From NCBI GenBank assembly GCA_025351345.1, contig JANXWB010000041.1:1-64000 (forward strand): a stretch of DNA of 64,000 nt, given 5' to 3'. The notes beneath the pieces are model-generated. The model ran no database searches. It had not been told where the DNA came from and saw only the letters and a program-made list of their open reading frames with translations. Both the position numbers and the translations under genes were made by a program. Source of the DNA: Synechococcales cyanobacterium GL140_1_metabat_312. Lineage in GTDB: Bacteria > Cyanobacteriota > Cyanobacteriia > Leptolyngbyales > Leptolyngbyaceae. Each line of letters opens with the position of its first letter. The stretch's first letter is position 1. Shown here piece after piece: positions 18,209 through 28,419 of the stretch.

Positions 18209-18667
18209 ATGAGTCAAACTATGAGTAAAACTATGAGTAAAACAATTGAACCGACGATTCATCTCGATAGCACCACCACCGCCACCGATGAACGCGTCAA
18301 ATATGGTGAACGGGAAATTGCGAATGCCCAACTGATCACCTTCCCAAATCCACGCCCCGGACGCATTTACACAATTTCGGTAAAGATGCCGGAGTTTACC
18401 TGCAAATGTCCCTTTTCCGGCTATCCAGACTTTGCAACTATGCATGTTAGCTATGTGCCAAGCGATCGGATTATTGAACTAAAGGCCATCAAGCTCTATA
18501 TCAATAACTATCGCGATCAATACATTTCCCATGAAGAAGTGACAAACAAAATCCTTGATGATTTAGTTGAGGCTTGTGATCCATTGGAAATGACAATCAA
18601 AGGTGATTTTCAACCGCGAGGAAATGTTCATATGGTGGTTGAGGTGAAACACGTTAAAGCTAGCTAG
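18209..18667 (+). CDS. queF: NADPH-dependent preQ0 reductase
   Basis: Type I QueF reduces 7-cyano-7-deazaguanine to preQ1 for queuosine in tRNA. The catalytic Cys is in EFTCKCPFSGYPDF, followed by the family block IELKAIKLYINNYRDQYISH and a Glu/His-containing core. The 5' end is a 12-base repeat in three copies (18209-18244) that makes MSQTMSKTMSKT, so three in-frame ATGs are available and the true start is uncertain. No preQ1 riboswitch was seen in the 88 bases upstream. Confidence 0.95.
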   Translation: MSQTMSKTMSKTIEPTIHLDSTTTATDERVKYGEREIANAQLITFPNPRPGRIYTISVKMPEFTCKCPFSGYPDFATMHVSYVPSDRIIELKAIKLYINNYRDQYISHEEVTNKILDDLVEACDPLEMTIKGDFQPRGNVHMVVEVKHVKAS

Positions 18668-18671
18668 CCAA

Positions 18672-19856
18672 TTATTCATCTCGCATTTTTGGAAACTCCG
18701 CCGGAGTAATGTTAACGGTGATCACAGTTTTTCCGCGCATTAACTCCAAGGGAATTGCTCGATCGATCGTAGATGACTCTACAGCCGCCAAGACCTCGGC
18801 GAGAGTTTCCACTGATTTACCGTTGAACTTACGGAAGATATCCCCCGCTTGAACCCCCGCCCTGGAGGCTGGAGAATCTTGAGCAATGCCTAAAATAATT
18901 ACGCCGCGCTCTTGAGTGATTTCTAATTTTTGATCCGATTCGCGCTTAATCCGATCGCGCAATTCTGTGGTCAAGTTGCCCATTTGAACGCCTAGAAATG
19001 GATGACTTGCTTTACCTTGACTGAACAATTCCTTTGAAATTCGTTGTGCTGTATCGATCGGAATAGCAAATCCTAACCCCTGAGCATTAGCCCGAATTGC
19101 TGTATTCATCCCAATTACTTCACCGCGATCGTTCAAAAGTGGGCCACCAGAATTACCCGGATTAATCGCCGCATCCGTTTGAATAAATCGCACCCGTTTA
19201 TCGGGAATGCCCACCTCAATACTACTTCGTCCCAGCGCACTAATAATTCCCGCTGTCACCGTATGGTCTAGCCCCAAGGGATTACCAATCGCTATTGCCC
19301 ATTGGCCCGCCACAAGTTTCGTCGAGTCCCCGATCGCAATGGTGGGTAGTCCCTGGGCCTCAACTTTAATCGCCGCCACATCCGTTACCGGGTCCATGCC
19401 CACAACTTTGCCCGTCAAACTTCGGCCATCCTGCAACAACACCTGTACCGTATCCGCTCCAGCCACCACATGGGCATTGGTTAGAATCTCGCCGTTAGTA
19501 CTAACAATGAAGCCAGACCCAGTCCCCCGCTCTGCCGGACCATTCTCGTCGGGTTGGCTATCGGGTCCTTGCTGTCCAAAAAAACGTTTTAACAATGAAT
19601 TCCCGTCACCTTTTCCATTTCCTCCTTTTGACACCTCAATGCGCACTACTGCCGGACCCACACGTTCAAAAACGGCTGCGATAAAGTTGGGCGGCGGGGT
19701 GGTGGGCGAGTTGGAAATCTGGGTGGCCGCTCGAACGATCGCAGGCAACGAGCTAGAACCCGATTTTCTAACGTAATGAGTGGCAATCAATCCGGCACCG
19801 CTGCCAATCGCGAGAAGTGATGTGCCGAGGGCCAATTGTCTAAGCGTCAATCCCAT
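18672..19856 (-). CDS. HtrA/Deg-type serine protease
   Basis: 394-residue Deg-family protease for protein quality control in the periplasm or thylakoid lumen (HhoA/HhoB/HtrA group in cyanobacteria). It has an N-terminal membrane signal (LRQLALGTSLLAIGSGAGLI), then the trypsin-like domain with His in LTNAHVVAGA, Asp in DPVTDVAAIKVE and Ser in AAINPGNSGGPLLNDRG, and one PDZ domain at the C-terminus (GVIILGIAQDSPASRAGVQA). The triad is complete. The gene is convergent with queF, four bases apart. Confidence 0.93.
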   Translation of the reverse strand: MGLTLRQLALGTSLLAIGSGAGLIATHYVRKSGSSSLPAIVRAATQISNSPTTPPPNFIAAVFERVGPAVVRIEVSKGGNGKGDGNSLLKRFFGQQGPDSQPDENGPAERGTGSGFIVSTNGEILTNAHVVAGADTVQVLLQDGRSLTGKVVGMDPVTDVAAIKVEAQGLPTIAIGDSTKLVAGQWAIAIGNPLGLDHTVTAGIISALGRSSIEVGIPDKRVRFIQTDAAINPGNSGGPLLNDRGEVIGMNTAIRANAQGLGFAIPIDTAQRISKELFSQGKASHPFLGVQMGNLTTELRDRIKRESDQKLEITQERGVIILGIAQDSPASRAGVQAGDIFRKFNGKSVETLAEVLAAVESSTIDRAIPLELMRGKTVITVNITPAEFPKMRDE

Positions 19857-20037
19857 GACTTATCCGAACTCTATAAATTCTCTCGATCGCTAGCTTACTG
19901 CACAGATCTACGGTTGGGGAACTTTATTTAGGCTCCGATCGCTTTTCAATTCCTAGCGTTCGCGATCGTCGTTCATCTTGCCGAACTCAACCGCCCGGTA
20001 AGTTACATTAAAGTTATTTATTCCTTAAATTACTGAA

Positions 20038-23000
20038 TTAAGGGAATAGATATAAATTAGTATTTTCTAGAAGTTCTTCGACTAAATCTTGACTGAGAGG
20101 CTTTGAGAATAAATATCCTTGACCAAATTTGTATCCTATTTGTTGTAACCACTCTAGTTGTTGCAATGTTTCAATCCCTTCCGCGATCGCATCAAGTTCT
20201 AATTGCTGACTGAGGGTTACGATCGTTTCGACAATACGATGATTCTTTTTGCTTTCCTGCATTTGACTGACAAAAGACCGATCGACTTTCAAATTATTCA
20301 TCGGTAAACGATGGAGATAATTTAATGATGAATAGCCCGTGCCAAAATCGTCAATACTAATTTGAATTCCCTTTTCTTTCAATTGAGTAAGCATCACAAT
20401 CGTCGATTCAATATCTTCAATCAGCATACTTTCCGTAATTTCTAACGTTAGACAGGTTGCTTGTAAATGAGTTTGAGCGAGAATGTGATCGATTTCTTCA
20501 ACGAGATCGCAGCGTCTGAGATCTTGTGACGAGAGATTTACGCTCACCTTCAAAGCCGGAAGATCGGGAAAAGTAGTTTGCCACGTTACGAGTTGCTGAC
20601 AGGCTGTCCGTAATGCCCAATAGCTGATGCTGGTAATCACTCCGAGTTCCTCAGCTATGGTAATGAACTCGCTTGGATATCGCAAACCATAGTTCGGGTG
20701 TTGCCAACGTATCAGGGCTTCAAACCCAACTAGATAGCCCGTATCTAGAGCCACAATCGGCTGATAGTGCAGCACAAATTCTTGGCAGTCAATCGCTCGA
20801 CGCAAATCATTCTCTAGATGCATCCGTTTTAGGGCTTGCCTGTGCATCTCGGCATCAAAAATTGCATACCTTGCTTTGCCATTAGTTTTTGCCCGATACA
20901 TGGCAATATCAGCATCTCGTAGTAGGTCAGAGGCTCGATCGTAATCTTTTGTGGCTAAAACCATACCAATGCTAACGTTGGTATATACGTCTCTTTCCTC
21001 AATCGTTATGGGGGTCTGCAACTCGGTAAAGATTCTTTCTGTAGCGTGAATGACTTCTTGAATATCCTTAACTTCTTCGAGCAAAATCACAAACTCATCC
21101 CCTCCTAGACGCGCCACTAGGTCGATTTCTCGGAATGTGACTTGTAGCTTCTGGGCGATCGCAACTAGCAATTTATCTCCTGCTAGATGCCCTAGGCTAT
21201 CGTTGATTACTTTGAAGCGATCGAGATCGAGAAATAAAACCGCAAAGTGATAACTTTCAAGACGTTTAGCTCGATGAATCGCCAAGTCCAATCGTTCCAT
21301 TAAAAGCTCCCGATTGGGCAACCCAGTTAAGGTGTCATGGCGCGCATCGTACTTTAACTGGGTTTGGATTTGGACCCGGTCGGTGACATCACGGGAAGTA
21401 GTTTGAAGTTGAATCAATTGACCCGTGGCATCCATAATTGGCTTGGTTAGGGTTTCAAACCAAATGTAATTACCAGATTTCTGGCGCATCCGATAGGTAA
21501 TAGGTGTCGGGTTCCCAGAAGTTGCTCTTTCATGCGCTTCTTGACGAATACGATCGCGATCGTCAGGATGAAAAAAAGTATAGGGATCTTGTCCAATCAT
21601 TTCGTCATAACGATAGCCTAATAACGTTTCACAAGAGAAACTGACATAGAGATATCGAGCATCGGGATGATGGAGGCATACGAGATCGTTAATATTTTCA
21701 GCTAATAATCGATAACGTTCTTCACTATCTTTCAACGCTATTTCAGTGTGTTTGCGATCGCTCAAGTCAATATCTACAGAATATATTTCCTGCTCACCGT
21801 CAGAATTTTGCAACATGATATGACTGGAGTAAACAGCCACTCTAGAACCATCTTTACGCATTAACTCTAATTCATCTGGGGGAATAGGCTGCTCATTTAT
21901 AAGCCAGTTTTGAATTGCCGCAATTACGCCTTGTCGCATCTCTGATGGAATAATTAGATCTTCAAGTTGGCGGCCCATCGCTTCTGTTTTGGTATATCCA
22001 TACAGCTCCGCACTAGCATCGTTCCAGTAAATTACTTGGCGGTGTTGGTTGTAGCCTTGGACTGAGATTTTGGGAGTTGCCTCAAACAAATTACGAAATC
22101 TTTGTTCACTTTTGGCTAATACTAGTTCAGCTTGTTTGCGATCGGTAATATCGGTATGGGTACCCACTATTTTGATCGGAGTCCCTGCTTCATCACGAAT
22201 TAGCTGAGCGTTACTATAAATCCATCGATAGCTACCGTCTCGATGTCGTAAGCGAAAATCTTCGCTATAGGAAGCTTCGTTGTTCTTAAATGCTCGAAAA
22301 GCAATAATCGCCCTTTCTCGATCATCTGGATGAAGACGCTCGGTCCAATCATCGGGAGAGGCTTCTATTGCATCGGGCGCATATCCAAGTTGGGTTTTAT
22401 AGGCTGGAGAAACGATGGAAGTTTCAGTCCGCAAATCGGAGATATAGAAACCAATCTGAGATGCCTCCACTACTAGATCGAGTTGGGTTTGTTGTTCTTT
22501 AGATCTCTCCTCTGCAAATTTGCGATCGCTAACATCAATGATTAGCCCATCCCAAATCAAATCTCCATTGGGTTGCTGCGTTGGGCGTGAAATCCCTTGC
22601 AGCCACTTTATTTGCCCCGATGGTGTGATGATGCGATATTGGCACTGCCATGTCTCCAAGGTTTGGGAGGATTCTGCAACGGATTTCTGTAAGAGTTCTA
22701 AGTCATCAGGATAGGTCATATTGAAGACAACGCTAGTATCTTGCAATGCCTCATCAGGTGCAAAGCCGTACAAGTCAAGAAATCCCGAACTGATGTAAGT
22801 ATATTGATCAGATCCATCAGGACAAAGGCGATAGCCAAAAATGACACCAGGCACATTGTCAGCGAGGGTTTGAAATCGGTTTTCACTCTTCTGAAATGCA
22901 GCTTCTGCTTGTTTTCGATCGGTAATATCCAAGATTAGGGTATCCCAAATAACATCCCCATTGGCTTGTCGTTCTGGACTACCTGCGGCGGCTTCTAACC

Positions 23001-23562
23001 ACTTTTTTCGACCTGATGGAGTAGTAATTTTCCATACCAAAGAGGAAGGTTTCAGGGTTTGTGCGGATTCCAAGAGTGATGAATACAGTGCAGGTAAATC
23101 TTCATGATCGATCATCTGCCATAAAACTGTGGGGTCTGCCAGAACCGCTTCCACCTCTACTTCCCAAAGCGCATAGCATCCTGAACTCATGTACAAAATG
23201 GCATCAGAATTATCGGGTCGGAGTAAGTAACGAAAAATTGCGCCTGGTAAATTCGCAGCTATATTTCGGAGGCGGGTTTCCCTCTCCTTTAAGGCTTCCT
23301 CTATTTTCCGGTTATCAATCTCTTGACCTTTGCGATCGCTGATATCTGTCAGAATTCCATTCCAAATGACTTGAATATCGCTTATGGCTTGTTCTGGCGA
23401 AATTTCTCCTAAGTCTCGAACTCCTTGACTCATGAAAACTATGCTTGCTTCCTTTTCTGCGCTGAGTCGAAATTGGCAAACAGCACCGGGTATAGCATCG
23501 GTTAGATTGCTTAACTTATAGTTCGCTTTTCTGTAATGATGACTCAACTTGATACCGTTCAA
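20038..23562 (-). CDS. Multi-PAS GGDEF-EAL protein, 5' end broken
   Basis: Cyclic-di-GMP enzyme/sensor, 1174 residues as read from a TTG at 23562. Order: a shortened PAS (about 18-78), five further PAS units each ending in a DRK-type linker (for example DITDRKQAE), a GGDEF domain with intact RLGGDEFVILLEE, and a C-terminal EAL domain with GFEALIRWQHP and DDFGTGYSSLNYL. Both catalytic motifs are intact. The first PAS lacks about 58 residues between DIQ and VIWNG. The natural N-terminus appears to lie in another frame at 23516-23707, so a one-base shift separates it from the rest. The residual product may still be made from an internal start. Confidence 0.88.
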   Translation of the reverse strand: MNGIKLSHHYRKANYKLSNLTDAIPGAVCQFRLSAEKEASIVFMSQGVRDLGEISPEQAISDIQVIWNGILTDISDRKGQEIDNRKIEEALKERETRLRNIAANLPGAIFRYLLRPDNSDAILYMSSGCYALWEVEVEAVLADPTVLWQMIDHEDLPALYSSLLESAQTLKPSSLVWKITTPSGRKKWLEAAAGSPERQANGDVIWDTLILDITDRKQAEAAFQKSENRFQTLADNVPGVIFGYRLCPDGSDQYTYISSGFLDLYGFAPDEALQDTSVVFNMTYPDDLELLQKSVAESSQTLETWQCQYRIITPSGQIKWLQGISRPTQQPNGDLIWDGLIIDVSDRKFAEERSKEQQTQLDLVVEASQIGFYISDLRTETSIVSPAYKTQLGYAPDAIEASPDDWTERLHPDDRERAIIAFRAFKNNEASYSEDFRLRHRDGSYRWIYSNAQLIRDEAGTPIKIVGTHTDITDRKQAELVLAKSEQRFRNLFEATPKISVQGYNQHRQVIYWNDASAELYGYTKTEAMGRQLEDLIIPSEMRQGVIAAIQNWLINEQPIPPDELELMRKDGSRVAVYSSHIMLQNSDGEQEIYSVDIDLSDRKHTEIALKDSEERYRLLAENINDLVCLHHPDARYLYVSFSCETLLGYRYDEMIGQDPYTFFHPDDRDRIRQEAHERATSGNPTPITYRMRQKSGNYIWFETLTKPIMDATGQLIQLQTTSRDVTDRVQIQTQLKYDARHDTLTGLPNRELLMERLDLAIHRAKRLESYHFAVLFLDLDRFKVINDSLGHLAGDKLLVAIAQKLQVTFREIDLVARLGGDEFVILLEEVKDIQEVIHATERIFTELQTPITIEERDVYTNVSIGMVLATKDYDRASDLLRDADIAMYRAKTNGKARYAIFDAEMHRQALKRMHLENDLRRAIDCQEFVLHYQPIVALDTGYLVGFEALIRWQHPNYGLRYPSEFITIAEELGVITSISYWALRTACQQLVTWQTTFPDLPALKVSVNLSSQDLRRCDLVEEIDHILAQTHLQATCLTLEITESMLIEDIESTIVMLTQLKEKGIQISIDDFGTGYSSLNYLHRLPMNNLKVDRSFVSQMQESKKNHRIVETIVTLSQQLELDAIAEGIETLQQLEWLQQIGYKFGQGYLFSKPLSQDLVEELLENTNLYLFP

Positions 23563-23707
23563 CGTCCTTGCGTTTACGATCGGTTCCTAATAAGGCTATT
23601 TTTTCTATTAGTGAGTTAACAAGACACTTGATACTAGGTGGTGTGTTTTCCCAATCTTCTGAAGAAACGTGCTCAGGCAATAAAGAAAATTGTTGTTTCA
23701 TAATCAC
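23516..23707 (-). pseudogene. Displaced N-terminus of the PAS-GGDEF-EAL gene
   Basis: 63-codon frame starting at ATG 23707 and stopping at 23516. It ends VESSLQKSEL, the linker that normally precedes a PAS domain, and the main frame resumes at once with YKLSNLTDAIPGAV. The two frames overlap near 23520-23560 and differ by one base, so a single-base indel has split one gene. A sequencing error is the main alternative. Confidence 0.65.
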
Positions 23708-24074
23708 GACAATGACTAAATCTGGTGATTGGCTTCTAATTAATAGTATGATTAACCTAAGTTAACACCAATTAAAAATCGCTCCAAATGTCAAGTCTAT
23801 ACTTATGCTGCTGAAGCGCTCACCAAACGCAAATCAGGGTAGCTTAAGAAAAAATTAATACCCGTTCTATTCATCGTGATGAAAGCTCTTTTGCTAGTAG
23901 CGGCGATCGCTAGCTTAACGGGTGCAACTGCGAGTTGTGTTTCTCAAAATAATAATATAGATGCCTTTCAAGCTTACGTACAGATCCAAAAACTAGCGAT
24001 CGCTGTAGATGTGTCGATCGCTTGGAGGAGGAGTTCTTTGACGGTGATGGTGATGGCTCCGTAAAAAGTTGTTT
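23708..24074. other. Intergenic region with a possible small ORF
   Basis: 367 bases between the PAS-GGDEF-EAL gene and the 3' end of the NACHT gene. The only candidate gene is a plus-strand frame from ATG 23879 to 24064 (61 codons). Its start (MKALLLVAAIASLTGATASC) resembles a signal peptide, but the rest includes two CGATCG sites and no recognisable domain. I rate it as uncertain. Confidence 0.3.
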
Positions 24075-27000
24075 CTATTTTACGTCTTCGCTCACGCCTT
24101 CGAGAAAAGCAACAAATCCTTTGCCCCAGACGTTTTCTTGGGTGAAGTGTTCGCCGACTTTGACAGCTGCTTTTTTACCGCCGTTGTAGAGTCGTTTAAT
24201 CTTCAGAAAGTTTTGCCATTGGGGCGATCGCGATGCTTCGAGTTCTTTGAATTCGGCGTCAATGATGGCGATCGCTTGTTGAGGATCTTGGACGAAAGTG
24301 TATTTTTTCTCTAAGGCTTGGATGATTTGGACGATCGCGAGAAGGGCGGTGTCTTGGGATTCTTGTTGGATGTTTTGGATGATTTTGGGATTGCTATTTG
24401 CGGCGGCGTAGTTGACTCCAATTGTAGCGCCTTGTTGATTGAAGATGGGGTGTTGTTCTAACACGAGATTTAGCTCCTTTAAGTTGCAAGTTATTGTAGG
24501 GGGAAGGGACGATCGATCGCCTCCACCGCCTTCAAGAAAGGTGCGATCGGCTTTCTTGGGTTTTGCTTGTTGGATTTCGTAGTTGTAGAATTTGCACTTG
24601 GATTGGATTTTATGGATTGCGAAAAAAGCTTCTTTACTGAGAATTGTTGAGAATGAGAATACCTCGAATGATTGTCTCAGAAGCGGCAACACATTGCACA
24701 ATCCTATCCTACCTAAAGCAATGATTACCGTAAATTCTAAGTTCGATATGTTCTTTTCAACCTGAGCTATTGCTGAATGCGAGAATTCGTATTCTGATTC
24801 AGGATCACTGAGGTAAAGTTTACTTTTCGAATTTATTAAATCAATTCTCGACTTTAATAATTTTTCTAAAATAAAATTTGCATCACAACAACCTATCTTG
24901 CCTAGAGCTTCAATGGAATAGCATTTTAAATTATGGTCTTTAGACTCGGTTAAAATTTTTATTAAAGGGTCAACTGCCTCTTCAGATTTAATCTTGCCCA
25001 GTGCTTCTATCACTATACAAAAATCACTATTTGAACTAAGGATATTTATGAGAGGTCGAGCTGCATCCTTACATCCAATATCTCCTAGAGCTTTTATTGC
25101 TTCACCATGCAAATCACTATTATCAGATTTTGCTAAGAATCCTAGTAATTCTGGAACGGCATCAAAGTCGCCAAATAGTCCTAAAATTTGAATAGCCTTA
25201 AATCTTACAAGTTCTTCTTTGTCATTAATTAGTTGAATTAGATCTGGAATAGCCTCTCGAAATCTATGTTTTCCTATTCCATTTAATGCTTTAAATCGTA
25301 CTTCTGGATTTTTACTTAAATCTTTACTAACTCTAATTAAAGTAGATATACATGTCTTTCGATCAACTGCGATAAATTTTTTAATTGAATCGCGATAGAC
25401 GACTGAAGTACATTCATTTTCAAGTATTGAAATTAATTCACTTATAGGTATGTCTACATCGTTTTCATTCAAAGATACAGTCTTATCCAGGTTTTGCAAC
25501 TGCTTTGAGCTGGTTTCATTTTCTGGAAAAAATTGAATTCTCAGCCAGTATGGAATCTGATCCTCTTCTGATTTTTGGCGCAGTAAATTACCAGTCTCTT
25601 TCGGAAAGATCGATCGCACCTCTCCCGCCAACCGCGCGCCCAACATTAAATCCACATCCAAAGCCTGTTCAACTATAGGAAATGCAATCTCTTCCTCACA
25701 AAGACCTAACAATAAAGCGATCGGCTCAGTCCATTTCTGATAATTCAAATAATCTTGTTGAAATATTGAATATTCACGATTAGGTGAGATTGAAAGCCAT
25801 TCTAAAAGCCGCTGACGATCGCTCATTAGATATTCTGCTGCATAGTACTCTTGAAGAGATTGGTGACAGAAACTGATCTCTTGATTTCCTGCTTTACCCT
25901 GCTGTTTAAGCAAATGGTTCAACATTCGCTTTAATATCGCTTCTGAACCAAGAATATTTTGGGCATCTCCTTCAAGAATTTTCAGGGAGAAATGAGTTGG
26001 GTCATCAACTTTCTTCGATCGCATCATCTCAAACGCTAATTTCCCCAGCAGCGATCGAGCATCCGATAGATCAATCCCATCCTTTGCTCGCTCTACATAC
26101 AAAGCCGTAAAAGAACGGTATGCTTCACCACGAGTTTCAGGGACATCCTTGTTCGCTCGAAAAATACTGTAAAGCATCCACACCATCAACGGTGTTTGAC
26201 CAAAATCCTTTACCCGATCGCCTAGTGCTTGCAATTGTGTACGATCGGCATTTGGCAATCGTAATTCTGGCAATCGTAATTCAAAGAACGCTTTCACTTG
26301 CTCTGTGGATAGTGGTTGAAGCTCAAGTTTTCGCTCAATGCTCCAGCTATCACCCTCTTGACGACCCGTTGCAATCAATGGAATATTTCCCCAGAATTTT
26401 GTGAATTCTCGTTGTGCTTCAGGTTTCTCATTCAACCCGTCCACAAGCAAAAGCAACCGCCGCTGTTTCAGGAGCTTGTTCAAATCCCCTTCATCCAAAC
26501 GCTCATCATGACTTGCCAGATTTTTAAGAATGAGTCCTCGAAACCCTTCTCTAGCCGTGTAATCTCTCAACTCTACTAATACTGGAATTGGAGCCTGTAC
26601 ATTTTCGATCGCTCTAACCGCTGCCAACCTACAGATCTTTTCCAGTAGCGTCGATTTCCCAGCGCCCGGAGGCCCGACTATTAGGATTTTCTCGTGTGCA
26701 TAATCCTTAATTGCGTCCAGAACTAACTGGGGTGGGGTATTTTTCGGCTGTTCATTAGATTCCTTAGGCTTTTCCTTTGTCGTACTACTCAATGGGAACT
26801 CAAACCATGTCAGATCATTAATTGCGTCTAACCACCACTTCTGTGGCTCATTTATCAGCTTTTCCAAATAATCCCTAAATCCAAACGAGATATTATCGGC
26901 AATTGCTTGATTGGCATTTTCAACTTCCAAAGCAGCCCGATTTTCTGCATCACGCTTCCAATTAAGCAATAGTTCAACCGAGTATTTTGGCTCATTACTA

Positions 27001-27269
27001 TCAATTAGCTTTCCACAATTCTGACATAGCCAAATTCCATTCGTAATAGCTTTCCGCTCTTCCATCGAGAGGTTTGGATTGTATCTCTTCGCACCTAATC
27101 CAGATGCTGCCGCTGTAATATGTGCTGCAACTCCAATATTGACCGATTTTGTAGCCTCTTCATGTGGACCAATAGTCAATTTGTTACAGTCAGGATTAGA
27201 GCATCGCCAACCGACACGTTTCGCAAGTGTTTCCTTCGTCGCTGGGCTAAAGTTATCTCTTGTACTCAT
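24075..27269 (-). CDS. HNH-NACHT-HEAT protein, NLR-like, predicted antiphage
   Basis: A 1064-residue STAND NTPase from the ATG at 27269 (the frame is open five codons further). Residues 1-110: HNH-like zinc domain with Cys23/Cys28 (CSNPDC), His50 (VAAHI), Asn77 (TNGIWLCQNC) and Cys82/Cys85. Residues about 193-400: NACHT domain with Walker A GPPGAGKST (199-207) and Walker B LLLLVDGLNE (to 281). Then a winged-helix/helical part, HEAT repeats (about 640-830, with units like KNPEVRFKALNGIG and NSDLHGEAIKALGDIG), and a C-terminal module containing PQWQNFLKIKRL and GKGFVAFLEG. Bacterial NACHT proteins are established antiphage proteins, in which repeats sense and an N-terminal effector kills. The nuclease role here is inferred. 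Confidence 0.85.
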   Translation of the reverse strand: MSTRDNFSPATKETLAKRVGWRCSNPDCNKLTIGPHEEATKSVNIGVAAHITAAASGLGAKRYNPNLSMEERKAITNGIWLCQNCGKLIDSNEPKYSVELLLNWKRDAENRAALEVENANQAIADNISFGFRDYLEKLINEPQKWWLDAINDLTWFEFPLSSTTKEKPKESNEQPKNTPPQLVLDAIKDYAHEKILIVGPPGAGKSTLLEKICRLAAVRAIENVQAPIPVLVELRDYTAREGFRGLILKNLASHDERLDEGDLNKLLKQRRLLLLVDGLNEKPEAQREFTKFWGNIPLIATGRQEGDSWSIERKLELQPLSTEQVKAFFELRLPELRLPNADRTQLQALGDRVKDFGQTPLMVWMLYSIFRANKDVPETRGEAYRSFTALYVERAKDGIDLSDARSLLGKLAFEMMRSKKVDDPTHFSLKILEGDAQNILGSEAILKRMLNHLLKQQGKAGNQEISFCHQSLQEYYAAEYLMSDRQRLLEWLSISPNREYSIFQQDYLNYQKWTEPIALLLGLCEEEIAFPIVEQALDVDLMLGARLAGEVRSIFPKETGNLLRQKSEEDQIPYWLRIQFFPENETSSKQLQNLDKTVSLNENDVDIPISELISILENECTSVVYRDSIKKFIAVDRKTCISTLIRVSKDLSKNPEVRFKALNGIGKHRFREAIPDLIQLINDKEELVRFKAIQILGLFGDFDAVPELLGFLAKSDNSDLHGEAIKALGDIGCKDAARPLINILSSNSDFCIVIEALGKIKSEEAVDPLIKILTESKDHNLKCYSIEALGKIGCCDANFILEKLLKSRIDLINSKSKLYLSDPESEYEFSHSAIAQVEKNISNLEFTVIIALGRIGLCNVLPLLRQSFEVFSFSTILSKEAFFAIHKIQSKCKFYNYEIQQAKPKKADRTFLEGGGGDRSSLPPTITCNLKELNLVLEQHPIFNQQGATIGVNYAAANSNPKIIQNIQQESQDTALLAIVQIIQALEKKYTFVQDPQQAIAIIDAEFKELEASRSPQWQNFLKIKRLYNGGKKAAVKVGEHFTQENVWGKGFVAFLEGVSEDVK

Positions 27270-27506
27270 AATAGCGACGCACAAACTCCAGATAAGACGA
27301 AAAATCAGGCATGAGACGATCGAAGAAGCAATTCTCCTTAGGATAGCGAATATTCAGGGTTTCGCGTTGACCTTAGTCGATCGCTCTTGTCCTTAGATTG
27401 TTTCGACGATCGGACCCCATATTTAAAAAACTTAGATCTCTCCTGAATAGAACTTTCAATCCATTAGTCTTTAAAATTTGGAATTTCCGATCGCGCAACC
27501 AAATCA

Positions 27507-28280
27507 TTAACAAATTGCGCTTTGTCCCAAATCCAGCGGAACATCCTGCCAACGACCATTGCCTACCGCACGAATGGCCTCCTTCAGCACAACATCACCC
27601 GTATAGATCGCACGGCCCACGATCGCACCCGTCACCCCAAGGCTTTCCAAACTCAACAGGCTCAACAAATCGGTCACAGAACTCACGCCGCCGGATGCAA
27701 TTACAGGAATCGTTATTTTTTGAGCCAATTCCCGCAGTGCATCTAGGTTTGGGCCTTGCATCGTGCCATCGCGGTGAATGTCGGTATAAATAATTGCAGC
27801 AGCCCCTAATTTACTCATCCGTTCCGCCAATTCAACAGCATCGACTTCTGAGGTTTCGAGCCAGCCTTTAGTCGCAACCTTGCCATTTCGGGCATCAATT
27901 CCCACAATGATTTGTCCTGGAAATTCATTGCACAATTCCCCCACAAGCGCTGGATTTTCGACCGCTATGGTCCCTAAAATTGCACTTCGCACTCCCAATC
28001 CCAAAAGCTGTGACACACGGCTGCGATCGCGCAATCCACCGCCCACTTGTACCGGAATAGTCAACGCTTCAACAATTTTAGCAATTACTGGAAGATTGAC
28101 GGGTTCACCATCTTTTGCACCATCAAGATCCACCAGATGAAGCCGGGTCGCGCCTTGGTCTTGCCATTGTTTAGCCATAGCGATCGGATCCTTGCCAAAA
28201 ACTTCGGATTGCTCGTAATCGCCCTGATACAACCGAACACAGTTTCCACCTAATAAATCAATTGCCGGAATGACGTCCAT
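27507..28280 (-). CDS. hisA: Phosphoribosylformimino-AICAR ribotide isomerase
   Basis: TIM-barrel isomerase of histidine biosynthesis (ProFAR to PRFAR). From the ATG at 28280 it gives 257 residues, the normal length; the frame starts four codons earlier. The N-terminal [20 protein letters not shown] carries the catalytic Asp, [15 protein letters not shown] the second, and [13 protein letters not shown] and VIASGGVSS are the phosphate-binding loops. It stands alone, and other his genes are not in the window. Confidence 0.95.
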   Translation of the reverse strand: MDVIPAIDLLGGNCVRLYQGDYEQSEVFGKDPIAMAKQWQDQGATRLHLVDLDGAKDGEPVNLPVIAKIVEALTIPVQVGGGLRDRSRVSQLLGLGVRSAILGTIAVENPALVGELCNEFPGQIIVGIDARNGKVATKGWLETSEVDAVELAERMSKLGAAAIIYTDIHRDGTMQGPNLDALRELAQKITIPVIASGGVSSVTDLLSLLSLESLGVTGAIVGRAIYTGDVVLKEAIRAVGNGRWQDVPLDLGQSAIC

Positions 28281-28419
28281 ACTGCCCACCAAAAGCTAAA
28301 AGAACTTACGTATAGGGTACAGGCGATCGGCCTCAAGATGTAGCCCTCAAGATGTAGCCTGTACGATCGAGTCTTCAAGACAGAGGTGCAAAGTATTTTT
28401 AAGATCTTATTTTCAAGAT

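Noticed and set aside
27079-27396. Plus-strand frames opposite the NACHT gene start
   Set aside because: They are antisense to the conserved HNH domain and show no recognisable motif.
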